In this document: positions 25,703-34,649 of the stretch, piece by piece
Position numbering within the stretch: the stretch's first letter is position 1
Layout of the letters: each line of letters starts with the position of its first letter
Source of the DNA: an uncultured Lachnospiraceae bacterium
GTDB lineage: Bacteria; Bacillota; Clostridia; Lachnospirales; Lachnospiraceae
Length of the DNA stretch: 64,000 bases
Assembly (NCBI GenBank): GCA_944380185.1
Contig: CALWGV010000106.1
Span: 1-64,000 of the forward strand
Direction: 5' to 3'
Translations under genes and position numbers: made by a program
The notes under the pieces: generated by a model
Database searches by the model: none
What the model saw: the letters and a program-made list of their open reading frames with translations, nothing else
What the model was told of the DNA's origin: nothing

Positions 25703-27145
25703 TTACTTCCCATCGTTTTGTACAAACATCATATTTGCCATAAATTGTTCGCTGAAAATCCGATTATTGGCCAAAAGAAGGCTTTGACTTCGCCCGATAA
25801 TCGTTTCCAGTACGTCTCTGTCCTGATTGATGGCATAACTTACGCATCCATGGACGGCGCTGTTTCCGATCACTTTTACTTTATCTCGCAGGTAAACGGG
25901 GAGGATGCCCAGATCAAACAGATTCTGCAGTTTCACGCCGGCCCCGAAACCGCCTGCAAGATACAAAACCCGAATTTCTTCAAATGCAGTTTCTCGGAAC
26001 CTGCACAAGCAGACAAGCGCCGCTGCAATCGCCGATTTTGCCAGCTGAAATTCCCGGACATCCCTCTGCGATAATTTAGCCCTGGGATGAAAAATCAGCT
26101 CCTTTTCCATATATCCGCCGGCATCAATAAATCCGTGTTTCACCGCCAGTGCCAGCAGCGACATATACCCGCTGCCGCAAATACCTGTCGCTTCTTTTTC
26201 CTGAATCGTATGATAATTCCATATACCGTCATTATAAAAGAACTCATCGATGGCGCCGGCTGCCGCTCCCTGACCGCAGCTCATATTTCCTCCCTCAAAA
26301 GCGGGACCGCAGGCAGCGCTGGTGCAATAGAGACGGCCATCCTTACAGAGAACCATTTCTCCATTGGTGCCCAGGTCAAGAAGAAGCGAAAGGTCTTTCT
26401 GGATCTGCCGCACATCATATATGCCCATTACAATATCGCTTCCCACATATGCGCTGATGGGAGGCAGCACCTGAACAGGAAAGGGGAATCCATCCAAAGA
26501 AATTTCCGTGTATTCTTTTACGGGGCAAGCAAACGGCGCCATGGCAAGGGGAGCCGGGTCTACGCCCATAAAAATGTGCGTCATAACCGGATTGCCGCAG
26601 ACCGTCATTCTTTTAATGGGATGCGGAATCGACTGCACGATATCCTTCATTTTATCCAGCAGGACTCTCTGCAGCTCTCTCACTCCTGTCCGCTGAATCC
26701 AGGAAACTCTTGTAATCACATCGGCGCCAAAGCTTTTCTGCGGATTGGTGAAAGTATACTCTTTTAAAATTTTGCCCTTTTCCAGATCAATAAGCTCCAT
26801 TACCACGGTGGTGGTTCCCAAATCCGCTGCCAGAGCGTATCCTTTTTCCCCATGGGCAGAAAAACAGACATCTCTGCTTCCGCTGATTTGAAATGTCTCT
26901 GCCTCATCCACCACCGCAAAAACACAGTCCTCCTCGCATCTTCGATGGCAGCAGGCCAGCCGTACTCCTGCCCTTCTTTCTTCAGCCGTCAGCTTTTGCT
27001 CCTCTGTCCTGCCAATCGGCAAAAAACCGGATATAAGCTTTATCCTGCATTTTCCGCAGGTTTGCTTTCCCCCGCAGGAGGCATCGACTGAGGCGCCGCA
27101 CGTCAGCAGATCTTCTCCCTTTTTGGCATGATAATATTTCGGCAC
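25703..27145 (-). CDS. Corrinoid-protein reactivating ferredoxin/ASKHA ATPase (RACo/RamA-like)
   Basis: The 480-residue protein has a short N-terminal 2Fe-2S ferredoxin-like domain (Cys24, Cys30, Cys33 and a later Cys in RLACC) and a long ASKHA-type ATPase region (about 95-470). That region shows ALAADLGTTTVVMELID, VCGNPVMTHIFMGV, LLDLGTNGEMVL, EATGICGSGYMSLLA and LYLAGGFGAGV. Such proteins use ATP to return oxidised Co(II) corrinoid to active Co(I). It is the last gene of the operon, six bases after the corrinoid protein gene, so its partner is clear. The start is a GTG at 27145 with only a weak ribosome binding site, which suggests translational coupling. Confidence 0.93.
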   Translation of the reverse strand: MPKYYHAKKGEDLLTCGASVDASCGGKQTCGKCRIKLISGFLPIGRTEEQKLTAEERRAGVRLACCHRRCEEDCVFAVVDEAETFQISGSRDVCFSAHGEKGYALAADLGTTTVVMELIDLEKGKILKEYTFTNPQKSFGADVITRVSWIQRTGVRELQRVLLDKMKDIVQSIPHPIKRMTVCGNPVMTHIFMGVDPAPLAMAPFACPVKEYTEISLDGFPFPVQVLPPISAYVGSDIVMGIYDVRQIQKDLSLLLDLGTNGEMVLCKDGRLYCTSAACGPAFEGGNMSCGQGAAAGAIDEFFYNDGIWNYHTIQEKEATGICGSGYMSLLALAVKHGFIDAGGYMEKELIFHPRAKLSQRDVREFQLAKSAIAAALVCLCRFRETAFEEIRVLYLAGGFGAGVKLQNLFDLGILPVYLRDKVKVIGNSAVHGCVSYAINQDRDVLETIIGRSQSLLLANNRIFSEQFMANMMFVQNDGK

Positions 27146-27151
27146 GATCTG

Positions 27152-27787
27152 TTACCCGCAATACGCAACCAATGCGTCAGCCAGCTGTACGGCGTCTTCC
27201 GTATAGAGGTCGGCCCCAATCTCGTCCGCAAAGTCCTGCGTGACAGGCGCTCCTCCCACCGCCACCTTCACTTTGCCGCGAATCCCCGCCTCTTTCAGCG
27301 CGTCGATCACGACTTTCATATTTCCCATGGTAGTCGTAAGAAGGCTGGACAGACAGAGTACCATCGGCTCGTATTGCTTTACCGCTTCGACAAACTTTTC
27401 CGCGCTTACATCCACGCCCAGGTCAATTACGTTGAAGGATTTTGCCTTCATCATAAGAATGCACAGATTTTTCCCTATATCATGCAGATCTCCCTGCACC
27501 GTTCCCATGACCACCGTTCCTCTGCTGGAATCTTCCGTTTTTACCAGATGGGGCTCCAGAATATCTATGGCCATATTCATACAGCGAGCGCCGATGAGAA
27601 CCTCCGGAATAAAGGCTGTCCCCTCCGCCCACTTTCTGGCGATATCATCCATCCCGGCCAACAGTCCGTCATTTAAAATGACTTCGGCCGCCGTTCCTTT
27701 TTCCAGCTCTTCTTTAACCAGCGCGTTGATCTCATTCATTTTTCCCTTTATCAGCAATTCTCTGATCTGCGCAATATTTTCATTCAT
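27152..27787 (-). CDS. Corrinoid (B12-binding) methyl-carrier protein
   Basis: The 211-residue protein has the two-part MtaC/MtbC architecture: a helical cap (about residues 1-85, with FIPEVLIGARCMNMAIDILEP) and a Rossmann-like B12 domain (about 90-211). The B12 signature DLHDIG has the cobalt-ligand His102, followed by SSLLTTT and VGGAPVT. It would shuttle a methyl group between two methyltransferases. It overlaps the upstream UroD-family gene by four bases (ATGA) and is followed by its reactivating ATPase, so it belongs to this module. The methyl donor cannot be read from the sequence. Confidence 0.95.
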   Translation of the reverse strand: MNENIAQIRELLIKGKMNEINALVKEELEKGTAAEVILNDGLLAGMDDIARKWAEGTAFIPEVLIGARCMNMAIDILEPHLVKTEDSSRGTVVMGTVQGDLHDIGKNLCILMMKAKSFNVIDLGVDVSAEKFVEAVKQYEPMVLCLSSLLTTTMGNMKVVIDALKEAGIRGKVKVAVGGAPVTQDFADEIGADLYTEDAVQLADALVAYCG

Positions 27788-28902
27788 GATACGATCCCTT
27801 CCTCTGCATTTTTCTGATCATGTTTCCCCACATACTCTCCATATCGATGAGCCTCTTCCACAAAGGCCACCAGATTTTCAACAGGAACATTATCCTCCAC
27901 GCGGTTGCTGGCCGTAAAAAGCACTTTGCCTTTACCCGGCTGGTAGAAAATATCAACGAAATCTCTCGTCTCCTTCTTTACCTCCTCCACAGTTCCAAAG
28001 GGCAGCACTCTCTGCAGATCAATCCCAGCCCAGAAGGCCAGATCGCTGCCGAATTCACTTACGATCTCCGCCGCGTCCATGGCATATTTTTGAATGGGGT
28101 GCAGCACGTCAATGCCGGCCTCGATTAACTGAGGAATCAGGAGCTTTGCATCGCCGCAGCAGTGCATGAAAACATAGAGTCCCAGACTATGGGCCAAATC
28201 GCAGAGCTCTTTATAATAGGGGAAGTAGAATTCCCGGAACATTTCCGGTGACATAAAGGGTCCTTTCTGCATGCCCAGATCATCGCCAAACCCGATGGCA
28301 TCGATCCCGTCCTCCTTTACCCCCCGGACAGTCGCCTTCTTAAAGAAATTCGTCACCTTTCGGCTGACCTTATGCACATGTTCCGGATCCATATACAGAT
28401 CCATCATCGCATTATTCATTCCCCGGTAATTCCAGAGCCATGTCCACATCCCCCCGGAAAACCAGGCCAGGCGAAAACGTCCGTCCTCCTCGGGGGCATT
28501 ACAATACATGGTCGGCTCATCGCCGTCCGGCGTATCCTCCGAAATCTGATCGAATACATCCCAGCTAATCGCCGTCGCCTCATCCACTCCCACACTTTTC
28601 ACTCTTCCGATGGAAGGGTCTGCGCCGGGTACGTCGCACCACGTGTACTTGTCCCCCGGCTCTCCAAATATCGAAGGCTTTTTGATGTAGAACACCTGCA
28701 TATCTTCCGGATATTCCCTCAGCAGCTGACGAAGCACCGGCTGCTTTTCCTTCCCCAGTTCATCTATGTGCAGCCAGTTGCCGAAAGATACGGCAGGCCT
28801 CCTCACACCGGTTCCTTTGATGAGACTTATTATCTCTTCCCTGCTCAACGGAAGTGATTTTGCTTGCGGAAACTTCTTTGCGTCAATCATGGCTCCCCTC
28901 AT
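27784..28902 (-). CDS. Uroporphyrinogen decarboxylase-family protein, probable substrate methyltransferase
   Basis: The 372-residue protein belongs to the UroD/MtaA-like barrel family; the FMHCCGDAKLLIPQLIEAGIDVLHPIQ stretch near residue 245 carries the His-Cys pair expected to bind zinc. It lacks the conserved features of true heme-pathway UroD and sits next to a corrinoid protein, so a methyltransferase role is favoured. The long Trp-rich middle (SGGMWTWLWNYRGMNNAMMD) could form a substrate pocket, which suggests the substrate-side enzyme of the pair. It overlaps both neighbouring genes by four bases. The start could also be the ATG four codons later. Confidence 0.85.
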   Translation of the reverse strand: MRGAMIDAKKFPQAKSLPLSREEIISLIKGTGVRRPAVSFGNWLHIDELGKEKQPVLRQLLREYPEDMQVFYIKKPSIFGEPGDKYTWCDVPGADPSIGRVKSVGVDEATAISWDVFDQISEDTPDGDEPTMYCNAPEEDGRFRLAWFSGGMWTWLWNYRGMNNAMMDLYMDPEHVHKVSRKVTNFFKKATVRGVKEDGIDAIGFGDDLGMQKGPFMSPEMFREFYFPYYKELCDLAHSLGLYVFMHCCGDAKLLIPQLIEAGIDVLHPIQKYAMDAAEIVSEFGSDLAFWAGIDLQRVLPFGTVEEVKKETRDFVDIFYQPGKGKVLFTASNRVEDNVPVENLVAFVEEAHRYGEYVGKHDQKNAEEGIVS

Positions 28903-29912
28903 TTCCTTTCATTGAATTCCTTTACGCTGGCAAAAAATTGTTTGATGTTGTCCCAATTGGACATAGGAGGAATGTCGCATCCGCTGGATATAACGAAATT
29001 GGGATATCTCCCGCACTCGCCGCACAGCTGTCTGACCGCCTCTGCCATTTCCTCTGCCGTGCCGTTTTTAAAATACTTTACCGGATCAAGATTTCCCATG
29101 ACAATAACGTCCGAATCTACTTTTTCCAGGATATCCTGCAGTCTAACGGCATTTCCAAAATGATAGGCCGCACAATTTGTCGATAATATCTCTTCGATGG
29201 ACAAAACTGTATTGGGACCGCAGTTATGATAGATAATCGAAAAGCTGTCGTCCTGCAGTTCATCCGTTATCTCACGAATATAGTCGCTGGAAAACTCCTT
29301 CAGCCATGCGGGAGATAAAAGGCCTGCCAGAGGCTCCGCCATGATGACGCCGTTGGCGCCGGCAGCCTTGTAGGCATTGATATATGTCTTCAGAAAATCC
29401 GTCGCCTTTCTCAATATAATTTGTACATATTCCGGCTCCATCATGCACTGAATCATAATCTCGCTGACGTCCATGAGCCGTCCCGCCAGAGAAAAGGGAC
29501 CAATCACTCCCGCAAATACCGGTCGATCCGGATCCGTCTTCATCAGAGCTGCTATTGCATCTAGATAAATCCCGCAGCGGCCATCTCGAACGGCGGGAAT
29601 TGCCAGATTTTCCGCTTCCTCCCGACTGTGAACCAGACATCCCCTGACCGTCGGCACCTCATGGGCGGAATACTGGATCTGTGCGCCAAAGGCTCCCGCC
29701 TCCAAAGACAAATCCATCATACTGACCAGCGCTGCCTGCTCCGGCAGGCAGTCACCGATCAGCTTCATGGCTTTTGCTTGAACACAGCTATCGGAAATCA
29801 GGTCATTGACGTCGATATTTAAAAGCTGAATGGCCGGAAAAGACAGAATAGCCAATGCCTTTTGCTCCGTCCCCAAGAGCTCTTCTTTCCATTTTTTTGC
29901 ACTGTACTGCAT
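28899..29912 (-). CDS. Uroporphyrinogen decarboxylase-family methyltransferase (MtaA/MtbA-like)
   Basis: The 337-residue protein is closer to the MtaA/MtbA/CmuA group. It has AGAFGAQIQYSAHEVPTV, GVIGPFSLAGRLMD, the zinc site IYHNCGPN and the late SSGCDIPPMSNWDNI motif. MtaA-type proteins move the methyl group from a corrinoid protein to a thiol or other acceptor. Two UroD-family proteins around one corrinoid protein suggest that one loads and one unloads the methyl group. No MetH-type pterin methyltransferase is present in the operon. AGGAGG precedes the ATG, and the gene follows the GH38 gene by nine bases. Confidence 0.88.
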   Translation of the reverse strand: MQYSAKKWKEELLGTEQKALAILSFPAIQLLNIDVNDLISDSCVQAKAMKLIGDCLPEQAALVSMMDLSLEAGAFGAQIQYSAHEVPTVRGCLVHSREEAENLAIPAVRDGRCGIYLDAIAALMKTDPDRPVFAGVIGPFSLAGRLMDVSEIMIQCMMEPEYVQIILRKATDFLKTYINAYKAAGANGVIMAEPLAGLLSPAWLKEFSSDYIREITDELQDDSFSIIYHNCGPNTVLSIEEILSTNCAAYHFGNAVRLQDILEKVDSDVIVMGNLDPVKYFKNGTAEEMAEAVRQLCGECGRYPNFVISSGCDIPPMSNWDNIKQFFASVKEFNERK

Positions 29913-29921
29913 GTTTTCCTC

Positions 29922-32594
29922 CTAGTAAGTCAGTCTGAAAGACAAAAGCGCATTGCGGTTTATCCTGGCAATCTTGATCTGGCCGCTCATCACGGCTTTT
30001 GCAGAACCGTCGGGATTGTTTAATTTCTTTACCTTTACCCCCTCGCAGCTCTGTTCACGCTCTGCCAGATCTACCGGCGTGATCGCTTTATACAGATGCC
30101 GGTTTACCTGCACGGAGACATTTTCTTTCGCGTAAGGATAGGGATTGAGCACCCGCAGAATATGGCCGTTCTTATCCACCGCCCCTTTGAGCGCGCTCAC
30201 AAGCAGGCCGTCCGACGACTGAATAAGAGTCAGCGAATCCGGCAAATTTCCATCGCAGTCGTACTCCGGGAAGGAAAATGCCCTGATCGGGTTAATATAG
30301 CTCTCCGCCATCTGCACATAGTCCGTATCTCCGTCGATCGGCATAAAGGCATACTCGCAGGTAAAAGCCCCGATCATCTGAGACTCCGGTGTGGCATCCG
30401 TAGAGCCGCTGCGCCTGCCCGGGCGGTATTTCAGTCCCACGTTTCCCATATAACCCACACAGCTTAGCAGCGTCAAGGCCAGATGGGTGGTCTCCTGCTG
30501 ATAGATTTCATACTGAGGAAGACCTTTATTCAATACGATAAAGCCTTTCCCCTCTTCATCCTTCAGCCCGCTGTACTTGTGATTGTTAAATACCGGATAA
30601 TATCGTTCATGCCAGCCGTTTTCACTGGCCTGCGTAAGAGCGAATTCATTCTCTCTCTCGATCTCGCCCAGCTGGATATCCGCAAAATTCTCCTCAAACC
30701 GCTTTTCTCCGTCAAAATGAACTTGAATCCTGTGATTTTTAGCCTGATTATGAATGGTCGTCTTAAAATGCACCATTTTTTCGTTTTTGTGCAGCGTCAC
30801 GGTGGTGAAAACATGGAGATCGCAGAGCGTATCGCTGCGTTTCTCATTGTCAGTCGTCTCCGGGACTCTCAGCAAATAGTGGTACTCCATGCTTGCCTTT
30901 AGGGGAGTGTCCTCTATTACCTTTGCTTCCTTCAGCGCCTGCCTGGATGTCACAGCATAGTCGTTAAAGGACGGCGAGTAATCGTACTCATCGCCGGCAT
31001 TTCCATCATCAACCAGCACATGCTGATTTCGGTATACCCTCCCTGTTTCTGCATCCGTGATCGTAAGTGTGCCGTCCTCCTCTGCCCAGACAGCGATGCG
31101 CCCATTGTTCAGACCATTATTCAGCCCATTGTTCACCAACATAGATTCTCTCTGCCGTTCTGCCCTGCAGCCCTCCCGGACATACAGAGTAGTATAGCCA
31201 TAGCCGGATGTACTGCACAGCAGGCGAATATGCTTCTTGTAATAAATGTCATCCGGAATGGGCGTAAAGGAAACCTTGGTATCCTTCAGATTAAACATTT
31301 CCGTAGAGAGAACTTCATACTCTATTTCTCTGCCCAAAGAATCAAAAATAGCGAAATCCTCATCCTTTACATAGACCTCCGTCTCTGCCAGCTGTTCTCT
31401 GGGCGCCACGCAGGAGGAAAACAGAAGAATGGGACGTCCCTTTCCGGCGGCGTAGCAAATCCTCTCATGAAGACCTTCCAGTTTTTCCCTGATCAAATAG
31501 TCGGCCAGCTGCTGTGCATACACCATACGGCTGATAATTTCCCGATGAATCGCATCCGTACAGCAGCAGCAAATGCTGTCATGAGCATGATTCTCCACAA
31601 TATACTTCCAGCCCCGGTCAATAAGCTCCACGTCCTGCTCCATCCCAAACAGCTCGCACATGGCCGACAGCGGCTCCAATACCTTTAGATATTTGTTTTC
31701 CACCTCGAAGTTTTTCTTTTTGATATCCATTCGTGTCGCCCCGATGCTGTTGTGGGTCCTGCTTCTCTTTCCTTTGCGCAGCTCTCCCCTGACCACATCC
31801 ATCTGATCCGTATACTCCCGAATGGCATCAATATAGTGCTGAGGAGTTGCCAGGACAAACTCATAATCCATTCCCTTCCCCTGGTAATATTCATTCAGCT
31901 TTTTCACCGCCTCAGGCAGAAACTTCTTCACAAAGCTTTGATCCGAACCGCACATCAGCAGGTAATTCTCACTGACGCTTCTCTTTTCAAGGAGTTCGAT
32001 ATTTTCTTCTACTACTTTGATATTGTTGATCTCATCCTCGCTTAAATACATGGCGTTCCCATATCCGACCGGCATCCAGTTGGCAACCAGCCGGCTCCCG
32101 TCCAGGCCCTCCCAGACAAAATCATTGTACCGGGAATCTTCCTCGGCCAATCCGCGGTAGATCACAGCGCTGTCCACGCCGAAGCCCTTCAGCAGAGCAG
32201 GAAAGCAGGAAGACTGGCCAAAGGAATCCGGCACATAGCCTACACGATTGTAGTCTCCGAAACGATCCGATATCTTCTTGCTGATAAGCAGATTTCTTAT
32301 AATTCCTTCGGCTGTAGGCAAATGCTCGTCCGGCTGTACATACCAGGGACCGATGGGCAGTCTTCCGGAGACAACATGCTTTCTAAAGCGCTCCAGATTT
32401 TCAGGCTTCACATCAAAATAATCATCGATAAAACTAGTCTGTGCATCAAGACTGTAAAAGGTATATTCCGGATCTTCGTCCATTACATCCAGCAAATCAT
32501 CCATAAACCGGACCAGCTTTACCCGGTTCTCCTGAAAAGTCCTATACCATTCTCTGTCCAGATGGGAATGAGGTACAACAAAAAATTTTTTCAT
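29922..32594 (-). CDS. GH38 alpha-mannosidase (MngB-like)
   Basis: The 890-residue protein has the GH38 start VVPHSHLDREW with zinc ligands His11 and Asp13, and the catalytic nucleophile Asp123 in GYVPDSFGQ. The NHAHDSICCCC segment near residue 360 supplies another zinc ligand. Length and layout (catalytic domain, then beta-sandwich domains) fit bacterial cytosolic GH38 enzymes such as MngB, which cleaves 6-phospho-mannosylglycerate. The PTS genes upstream give the same pairing as mngA-mngB. There is no signal peptide. Near residue 490 the chain contains three tandem NNGL-like units. AAAGGAG precedes the ATG; a longer in-frame reading is rejected. Confidence 0.93.
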   Translation of the reverse strand: MKKFFVVPHSHLDREWYRTFQENRVKLVRFMDDLLDVMDEDPEYTFYSLDAQTSFIDDYFDVKPENLERFRKHVVSGRLPIGPWYVQPDEHLPTAEGIIRNLLISKKISDRFGDYNRVGYVPDSFGQSSCFPALLKGFGVDSAVIYRGLAEEDSRYNDFVWEGLDGSRLVANWMPVGYGNAMYLSEDEINNIKVVEENIELLEKRSVSENYLLMCGSDQSFVKKFLPEAVKKLNEYYQGKGMDYEFVLATPQHYIDAIREYTDQMDVVRGELRKGKRSRTHNSIGATRMDIKKKNFEVENKYLKVLEPLSAMCELFGMEQDVELIDRGWKYIVENHAHDSICCCCTDAIHREIISRMVYAQQLADYLIREKLEGLHERICYAAGKGRPILLFSSCVAPREQLAETEVYVKDEDFAIFDSLGREIEYEVLSTEMFNLKDTKVSFTPIPDDIYYKKHIRLLCSTSGYGYTTLYVREGCRAERQRESMLVNNGLNNGLNNGRIAVWAEEDGTLTITDAETGRVYRNQHVLVDDGNAGDEYDYSPSFNDYAVTSRQALKEAKVIEDTPLKASMEYHYLLRVPETTDNEKRSDTLCDLHVFTTVTLHKNEKMVHFKTTIHNQAKNHRIQVHFDGEKRFEENFADIQLGEIERENEFALTQASENGWHERYYPVFNNHKYSGLKDEEGKGFIVLNKGLPQYEIYQQETTHLALTLLSCVGYMGNVGLKYRPGRRSGSTDATPESQMIGAFTCEYAFMPIDGDTDYVQMAESYINPIRAFSFPEYDCDGNLPDSLTLIQSSDGLLVSALKGAVDKNGHILRVLNPYPYAKENVSVQVNRHLYKAITPVDLAEREQSCEGVKVKKLNNPDGSAKAVMSGQIKIARINRNALLSFRLTY
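31101..31136 (-). repeat. Triplicated 12-bp unit inside the GH38 gene
   Basis: Three near-identical 12-base units (31101-31112, 31113-31124, 31125-31136) encode NNGL-NNGL-NNGR in frame. They most likely arose by slippage and lie in a probable surface loop. Confidence 0.8.
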
Positions 32595-32651
32595 AACAAC
32601 TCCTTTTGCCAAAGTGGCAGTCACACAGAAACTGCATGACTGCCACAGAAA

Positions 32652-33713
32652 TTAAAACGTGATTTCAAAATCGATGCTGTCATCCTCTGTGTCTTTTTCC
32701 ACCGCTTCTTTTTTCACAATTACCATGAGCGTGGTGGAAATAGCAATACCCACAACAATACATAGAGTCATCAGCAATGGATTGCTGGCCGGAGGAATAC
32801 CGATGATTCCCGACACGCCCGGAGTAGAGACCTTAAACGCCATCATCATTGCCCCGCCGACGGCAGCGCCAATCATATTGCATCCGATCACACGGACCGG
32901 GTCACGGAAAGCATAGGGCAAAGTGGCCTCGGCAATTCCCACAAGTCCGGTGACGATTGCGCCAGGGGCCTGCTTTCTCTCGCTCTCGGTAAATTTTTTC
33001 GGCGCGATATAGGAGGCAAGTCCGACGGAGATAGCCGGCACCATGATACCGGGGAATACCGCCGCATTGGTCAAAAAGCCAAGTCCGGATGGCTCATTCC
33101 ACACGGCAAAGATAAAGGTAATGGCGATTTTGCCCAGAGGACCGCCCATATCAAAAGCGCACATGGCACTCAAGATTGCCCCCAGAATAACAGCCGTTCC
33201 CGTATTGGCTGCCAGCGCCAGAAGCGCATTTACGATAGCAGTATACAGTGCGCCCACCACAAAGCCGATGGGATATGCCATCAGGAAATAAATCACCAGA
33301 GAAGACACCACAGGGATAATGAGCATGGATTTCAGGGAATCGATTACCTTCGGAAACGGAATCTTCTTCAGGGCCTGTACCAGATAGCCGGCAATCAGAC
33401 CGGCTAAGACCGCGCCCAAAAATCCGCTGGAATCCGTACCTTCCAGGATGGGATTCTGTGCAATCCATCCGCCGATGAAGCCGGGTGCAAGACCAGCTTT
33501 ATCCGCAATGGCAAACGATACATAGGCGCCCATAATCGGAGGAATGAACCCCATTACCGTCGAGCCGAATCCGCTCAGGGTGGTGATTACGGCATTGTCT
33601 ATGCCAAAATAAGATGTGCAAATACCGGTTAGCGCAATCGTTAGGCCGGCAACTACAATAAACGGCAGCATATATGACACGCCAGTCATCAATGCATTTT
33701 GAATTTTTCTCAT
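32652..33713 (-). CDS. PTS fructose/mannosylglycerate-type EIIC permease
   Basis: The 353-residue membrane protein has about nine helices and the fructose-family EIIC pattern: MTGVSYMLPFIVVAGL at the start, FIPPIMGAYVSFAIADKAGLAPGF, FDMGGPLGKIA and the GIAEATLPYAFRDP motif that binds the sugar. It moves and helps phosphorylate the incoming sugar. The C-terminal tail is acidic. EIIA and EIIB are separate genes just upstream, unlike the fused MngA of E. coli. The ATG at 33713 follows AGAGGTG. A 143-base gap to EIIB holds a hairpin. Confidence 0.94.
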   Translation of the reverse strand: MRKIQNALMTGVSYMLPFIVVAGLTIALTGICTSYFGIDNAVITTLSGFGSTVMGFIPPIMGAYVSFAIADKAGLAPGFIGGWIAQNPILEGTDSSGFLGAVLAGLIAGYLVQALKKIPFPKVIDSLKSMLIIPVVSSLVIYFLMAYPIGFVVGALYTAIVNALLALAANTGTAVILGAILSAMCAFDMGGPLGKIAITFIFAVWNEPSGLGFLTNAAVFPGIMVPAISVGLASYIAPKKFTESERKQAPGAIVTGLVGIAEATLPYAFRDPVRVIGCNMIGAAVGGAMMMAFKVSTPGVSGIIGIPPASNPLLMTLCIVVGIAISTTLMVIVKKEAVEKDTEDDSIDFEITF

Positions 33714-33780
33714 ACTTTCACCTCTTACTATTATTGTAGAATGATAAATAACCCCGCCCGTCGGCCTGACCATTCATCAT

Positions 33781-33821
33781 AATAATAAAGATAAACTAGA
33801 CGCCATCATTTATCTATTATT
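33781..33821 (-). repeat. Hairpin between EIIB and EIIC genes
   Basis: AATAATAAAGATAAA (33781-33795) pairs with TTTATCTATTATT (33809-33821), leaving a two-base bulge. It lies in the only sizeable gap of the operon and could tune expression by RNA processing or stability. It is AT-rich, has no T-run and is not a typical terminator. Confidence 0.45.
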
Positions 33822-33856
33822 CGTCTGTAAGTAATCTGCAGCATTTAAAATCCTGC

Positions 33857-34171
33857 TTACCTGTTTTTCAGCTTTTCTTCGATCTTTTTGAGCACTGTCT
33901 CCGGACTCTTCACCACTGTCTGTACAGGGATATTTACCGTCGGCTTTCCTTCGAAGCGTTCCCGTTTTGCAATCCCCACTTCCACCGCCAGCAGTACGAC
34001 ATCTGCTTCTCTTGCCTCTTCCTTCGTAATCTCATTTTCAATACCCAGAGCCCCCTGCGCCTCCACTTTGATCTGATGGCCCAATTTTGCCGCCGCTTTT
34101 TCCAAAGCTGCTTTTGCCATATAGGTATGAGCTACTCCCGTAGGGCAGGCACAAACTGCAACAATCTTCAT
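33857..34171 (-). CDS. PTS fructose-type EIIB component
   Basis: The 104-residue cytosolic protein has the fructose-family EIIB signature CACPTGVAHTYMA; the phosphorylated residue is Cys9. It passes phosphate from EIIA to the sugar bound by EIIC. The rest of the domain (VEAQGALG, DVVLLAVEVGI, RFEGKP) matches the family over its full length. The ATG follows AGAGGAG. It lies 25 bases after the EIIA gene. Confidence 0.95.
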   Translation of the reverse strand: MKIVAVCACPTGVAHTYMAKAALEKAAAKLGHQIKVEAQGALGIENEITKEEAREADVVLLAVEVGIAKRERFEGKPTVNIPVQTVVKSPETVLKKIEEKLKNR

Positions 34172-34196
34172 TTTACCGTTCTCCTCTCTATGTTTT

Positions 34197-34649
34197 TTAC
34201 CCCAGTTCATTCAACGACTTCATTTCATCAAAAATATCCTTCGGGTTTTGGCCCGACCTCACCTTCTCGATAAAACTATCCTCCATAATCAGCTGCGCGA
34301 CTTGGGCTAAAATCCGGATGTGCAGCTGATTTTCATTTCCCCCCGGCACCATCAGGGCAAACATTAAATTTACCGGTTCCCCATCCGTCCAAGGAATATC
34401 CCTTTCATTCTGCACGATCAAAACGGTCGCCTGCTTGATCGCATCGTGTCTGCAGTGGGGAATCGCAATTTTGTCATTTAATGCCGTAGAAAATTCCCTT
34501 TCCCTGTCATAAAATCCCTCGATCAGAGCATCTTTTGAAGTACCCCGTCCGGCCTCCACCAGCTGCTCAGCCAGAAACCGAAACACCGACTGCTGTGATT
34601 CTAAATTTTGATGCAAAAAAATCATTTTTTCCACAATTACTTCATCCAT
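34197..34649 (-). CDS. PTS fructose-type EIIA component
   Basis: The 150-residue protein is a PTS_EIIA type 2 domain: EFSTALNDKIAIPHCRH contains the phosphorylated His65, and LMFALMVPGGNENQLHIRILAQVAQLI is the second conserved block. It receives phosphate from HPr. The ATG at 34649 follows GGAGGAG and overlaps the last codons of the antiterminator gene by 13 bases, showing translational coupling of regulator and transporter. HPr and Enzyme I are not encoded in the window. Confidence 0.95.
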   Translation of the reverse strand: MDEVIVEKMIFLHQNLESQQSVFRFLAEQLVEAGRGTSKDALIEGFYDREREFSTALNDKIAIPHCRHDAIKQATVLIVQNERDIPWTDGEPVNLMFALMVPGGNENQLHIRILAQVAQLIMEDSFIEKVRSGQNPKDIFDEMKSLNELG

